Assembly: GCF_001457035.1 (NCBI RefSeq)
Contig: NZ_KQ758623.1
Coordinates: 1-64,000, forward strand
Source: Fictibacillus enclensis
GTDB lineage: Bacteria > Bacillota > Bacilli > Bacillales > Fictibacillaceae
Reading direction: 5' to 3'
DNA length: 64,000 nt
The notes below the pieces were generated by a model. The model was not told where the DNA came from. It saw only the letters and a list, made by a program, of their open reading frames with translations, and searched no databases. The position numbers and the translations under genes are program-made. Below are positions 63,801 through 64,000 of the stretch, piece by piece. The stretch's first letter is position 1, and every line of letters begins with the position of its first letter.

Positions 63801-64000
63801 GCAATGAAGAAAATTTACGCGATAAAAGCATGGCCAAAAGTTCAAAGGTCCTGGTTAGAACGAATCGAAAAACAATTATTAAAAGAATCCGTATTAGACC
63901 CTGACCCTGAGCAGGCTTTTAATGTCGAGCCTTTCAAAAGTCGGGGGGGCTACAAACAGCTAAACAAGATCTTTAGTGGACAGTTAGATGACATTGTGAG
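60807..64000 (+). CDS. hsdR: Type I restriction enzyme R subunit (partial)
   Basis: HsdR provides ATP-driven translocation and cleavage for a type I restriction system. At least 1064 residues are visible and the gene runs off the window. An N-terminal DUF4145-like helical part with a coiled coil near 150-190 is followed by the PD-(D/E)xK nuclease (D248, E262, K264 in EAK). The helicase motor has Walker A ATGTGKT near 398-404, DEAH at 504-507, the motif III segment IGLTATPA, and motif VI LGRATRRYD. The layout is that of the EcoKI-type HsdR, usually about 1,170 residues. The start ATG 60807 follows AAGGGGTG. hsdM and hsdS are presumably downstream. Confidence 0.92.
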   Translation, partial: MTNGNFHFLSTKWDILANLGETAERNVFIDPNTTLMKLRVFAETLTKFVLAFEEIKETYDTKQTDRIQALRREDLITQELEDILETIRKKGNKAMHEGYGTQQEAHTLVHMAFRLAVWFMQVYGAWDFTEPEYQEPAPESKIDKDSLQKLSAAYDEKVDKLENELQKLRQAQLYVPVKDKQQRKKDAKKYGSHLNLTEAETRIKIDEQLRDAGWEADTEKLRYGKGVRPQKGKNLAIAEWPLKKGFADYALFIGLDFVGIVEAKRVSKNIPSDIEQAKNYARLVERKGEEAILQPYGDYFVPFLFATNGQPFVKQFAEKSGIWFLDARKSTNHPRPLKAWYSPQGLKELLKQDVDRANQQLHDENLDYLNLRSYQEDAIKSVERAVSNEQRHILLAMATGTGKTRMAIGLIYRLIKHNRFKRILFLVDRTSLGEQAEAAFKDSKLENYHSFTEIFELQSLENIRPNPETKVQIATVQGMLNRLFYSENDQNKPTVDQYDCIIVDEAHRGYTLDKEMSEVEELFRDHQDYVSKYRQVLDYFDATKIGLTATPALHTVEIFGKPVYTYSYREAVIDGYLIDHEPPYQFETALKKTGIKWSAGDTVDVYNTRTGEIETELLEDEVNIEVTNFNRTVITENFNRVILTELAKYIDPTSLGKTLIFAATDDHADMVVRIFKEELEEIHGPIDDNAVMKITGSIKNPSQAIKLYKNERLPNIAVTVDLLTTGIDVPAITNLVFLRRVRSRILYEQMLGRATRRYDEIGKDHFSIYDAVGLYESLKPYTTMKPVVTSPKVTVMQLVDELEQIEDKSQQEQHKEELIAKVQRRKQRWMEKDYEDFKVLSGGKTVNEFVAWMKQAEPKEVVDKLTMNQNILQFLDENRGRPVLQYISTHEDEIKEVTRGYGDAEKPEDYLQSFNQFIKENMNLIPALQVVCSRPKELTRNQLRELRIALDQKGFTEKGLQTAWRDAKNEDIAADIISFIRQQALGDPLIDHEERIKQAMKKIYAIKAWPKVQRSWLERIEKQLLKESVLDPDPEQAFNVEPFKSRGGYKQLNKIFSGQLDDIV

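Overview
This window is a Firmicute chromosome segment from the Bacillaceae (Bacillus or Fictibacillus-like). Gene content, gene order and protein sequence all follow the Bacillus subtilis block that runs from an rRNA operon through ctsR-clpC to the ribosomal-protein superoperons. I cannot name the species from sequence alone.

Layout. Bases 1-100 hold the 3' end of a 5S rRNA and its terminator. Bases 290-1368 hold the wreck of a siderophore-uptake locus (permease fragment, then a multiply frameshifted binding-protein fragment). Bases 1463-6170 are the CtsR-controlled ctsR-mcsA-mcsB-clpC operon with its operator. Next come radA, disA, the yacL PIN/TRAM gene, ispD, ispF and gltX. A cysteine T-box precedes cysE-cysS-mrnC-rlmB-yacP. 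Then sigH (interrupted by an in-frame TAG), rpmG, secE, nusG, rplK, rplA, an L10 leader with rplJ-rplL, rsmC-like ybxB, rpoB and rpoC. Bases 29800-34700 are the str region (rplGB-like, rpsL, rpsG, fusA, tuf). Bases 34750-50100 are the S10/spc/alpha superoperon (rpsJ to rplQ, with secY, adk, map, infA and rpoA inside). It is followed by the ECF transporter module ecfA1-ecfA2-ecfT with truA, and by rplM-rpsI behind an L13-type leader.

From about 54,515 the character changes. An integrative element sits directly after the rpsI terminator: a tyrosine integrase and a cI-like repressor on the minus strand, then a divergent XRE gene, an excisionase-like HTH gene and a DUF3987 ATPase. The DNA is AT-richer and unlike ribosomal-gene DNA in codon use. 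Beyond lie about 2.3 kb with little coding but many hairpins, two tiny membrane-protein ORFs, an uncharacterised zinc-ribbon protein, and an HsdR type I restriction subunit that runs off the window end. The far end of the element is outside the window.

How the genes work together: most of the window is the transcription and translation core (RNA polymerase, about 30 ribosomal proteins, EF-G, EF-Tu, IF-1, Sec channel, NusG), with protein quality control (CtsR, McsA, McsB, ClpC) and small metabolic operons. Ribosomal-protein expression appears to be set by RNA leaders (L10, L13, a possible L1 element) and cysteine genes by a T-box. The most notable core observation is the nonsense codon in sigH, which removes the -35-recognition helix of sigma-H. 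The accessory end is the best place to look for undescribed biology, mainly the hairpin-rich 58.5-60.1 kb segment and the 192-residue zinc-ribbon protein beside HsdR.
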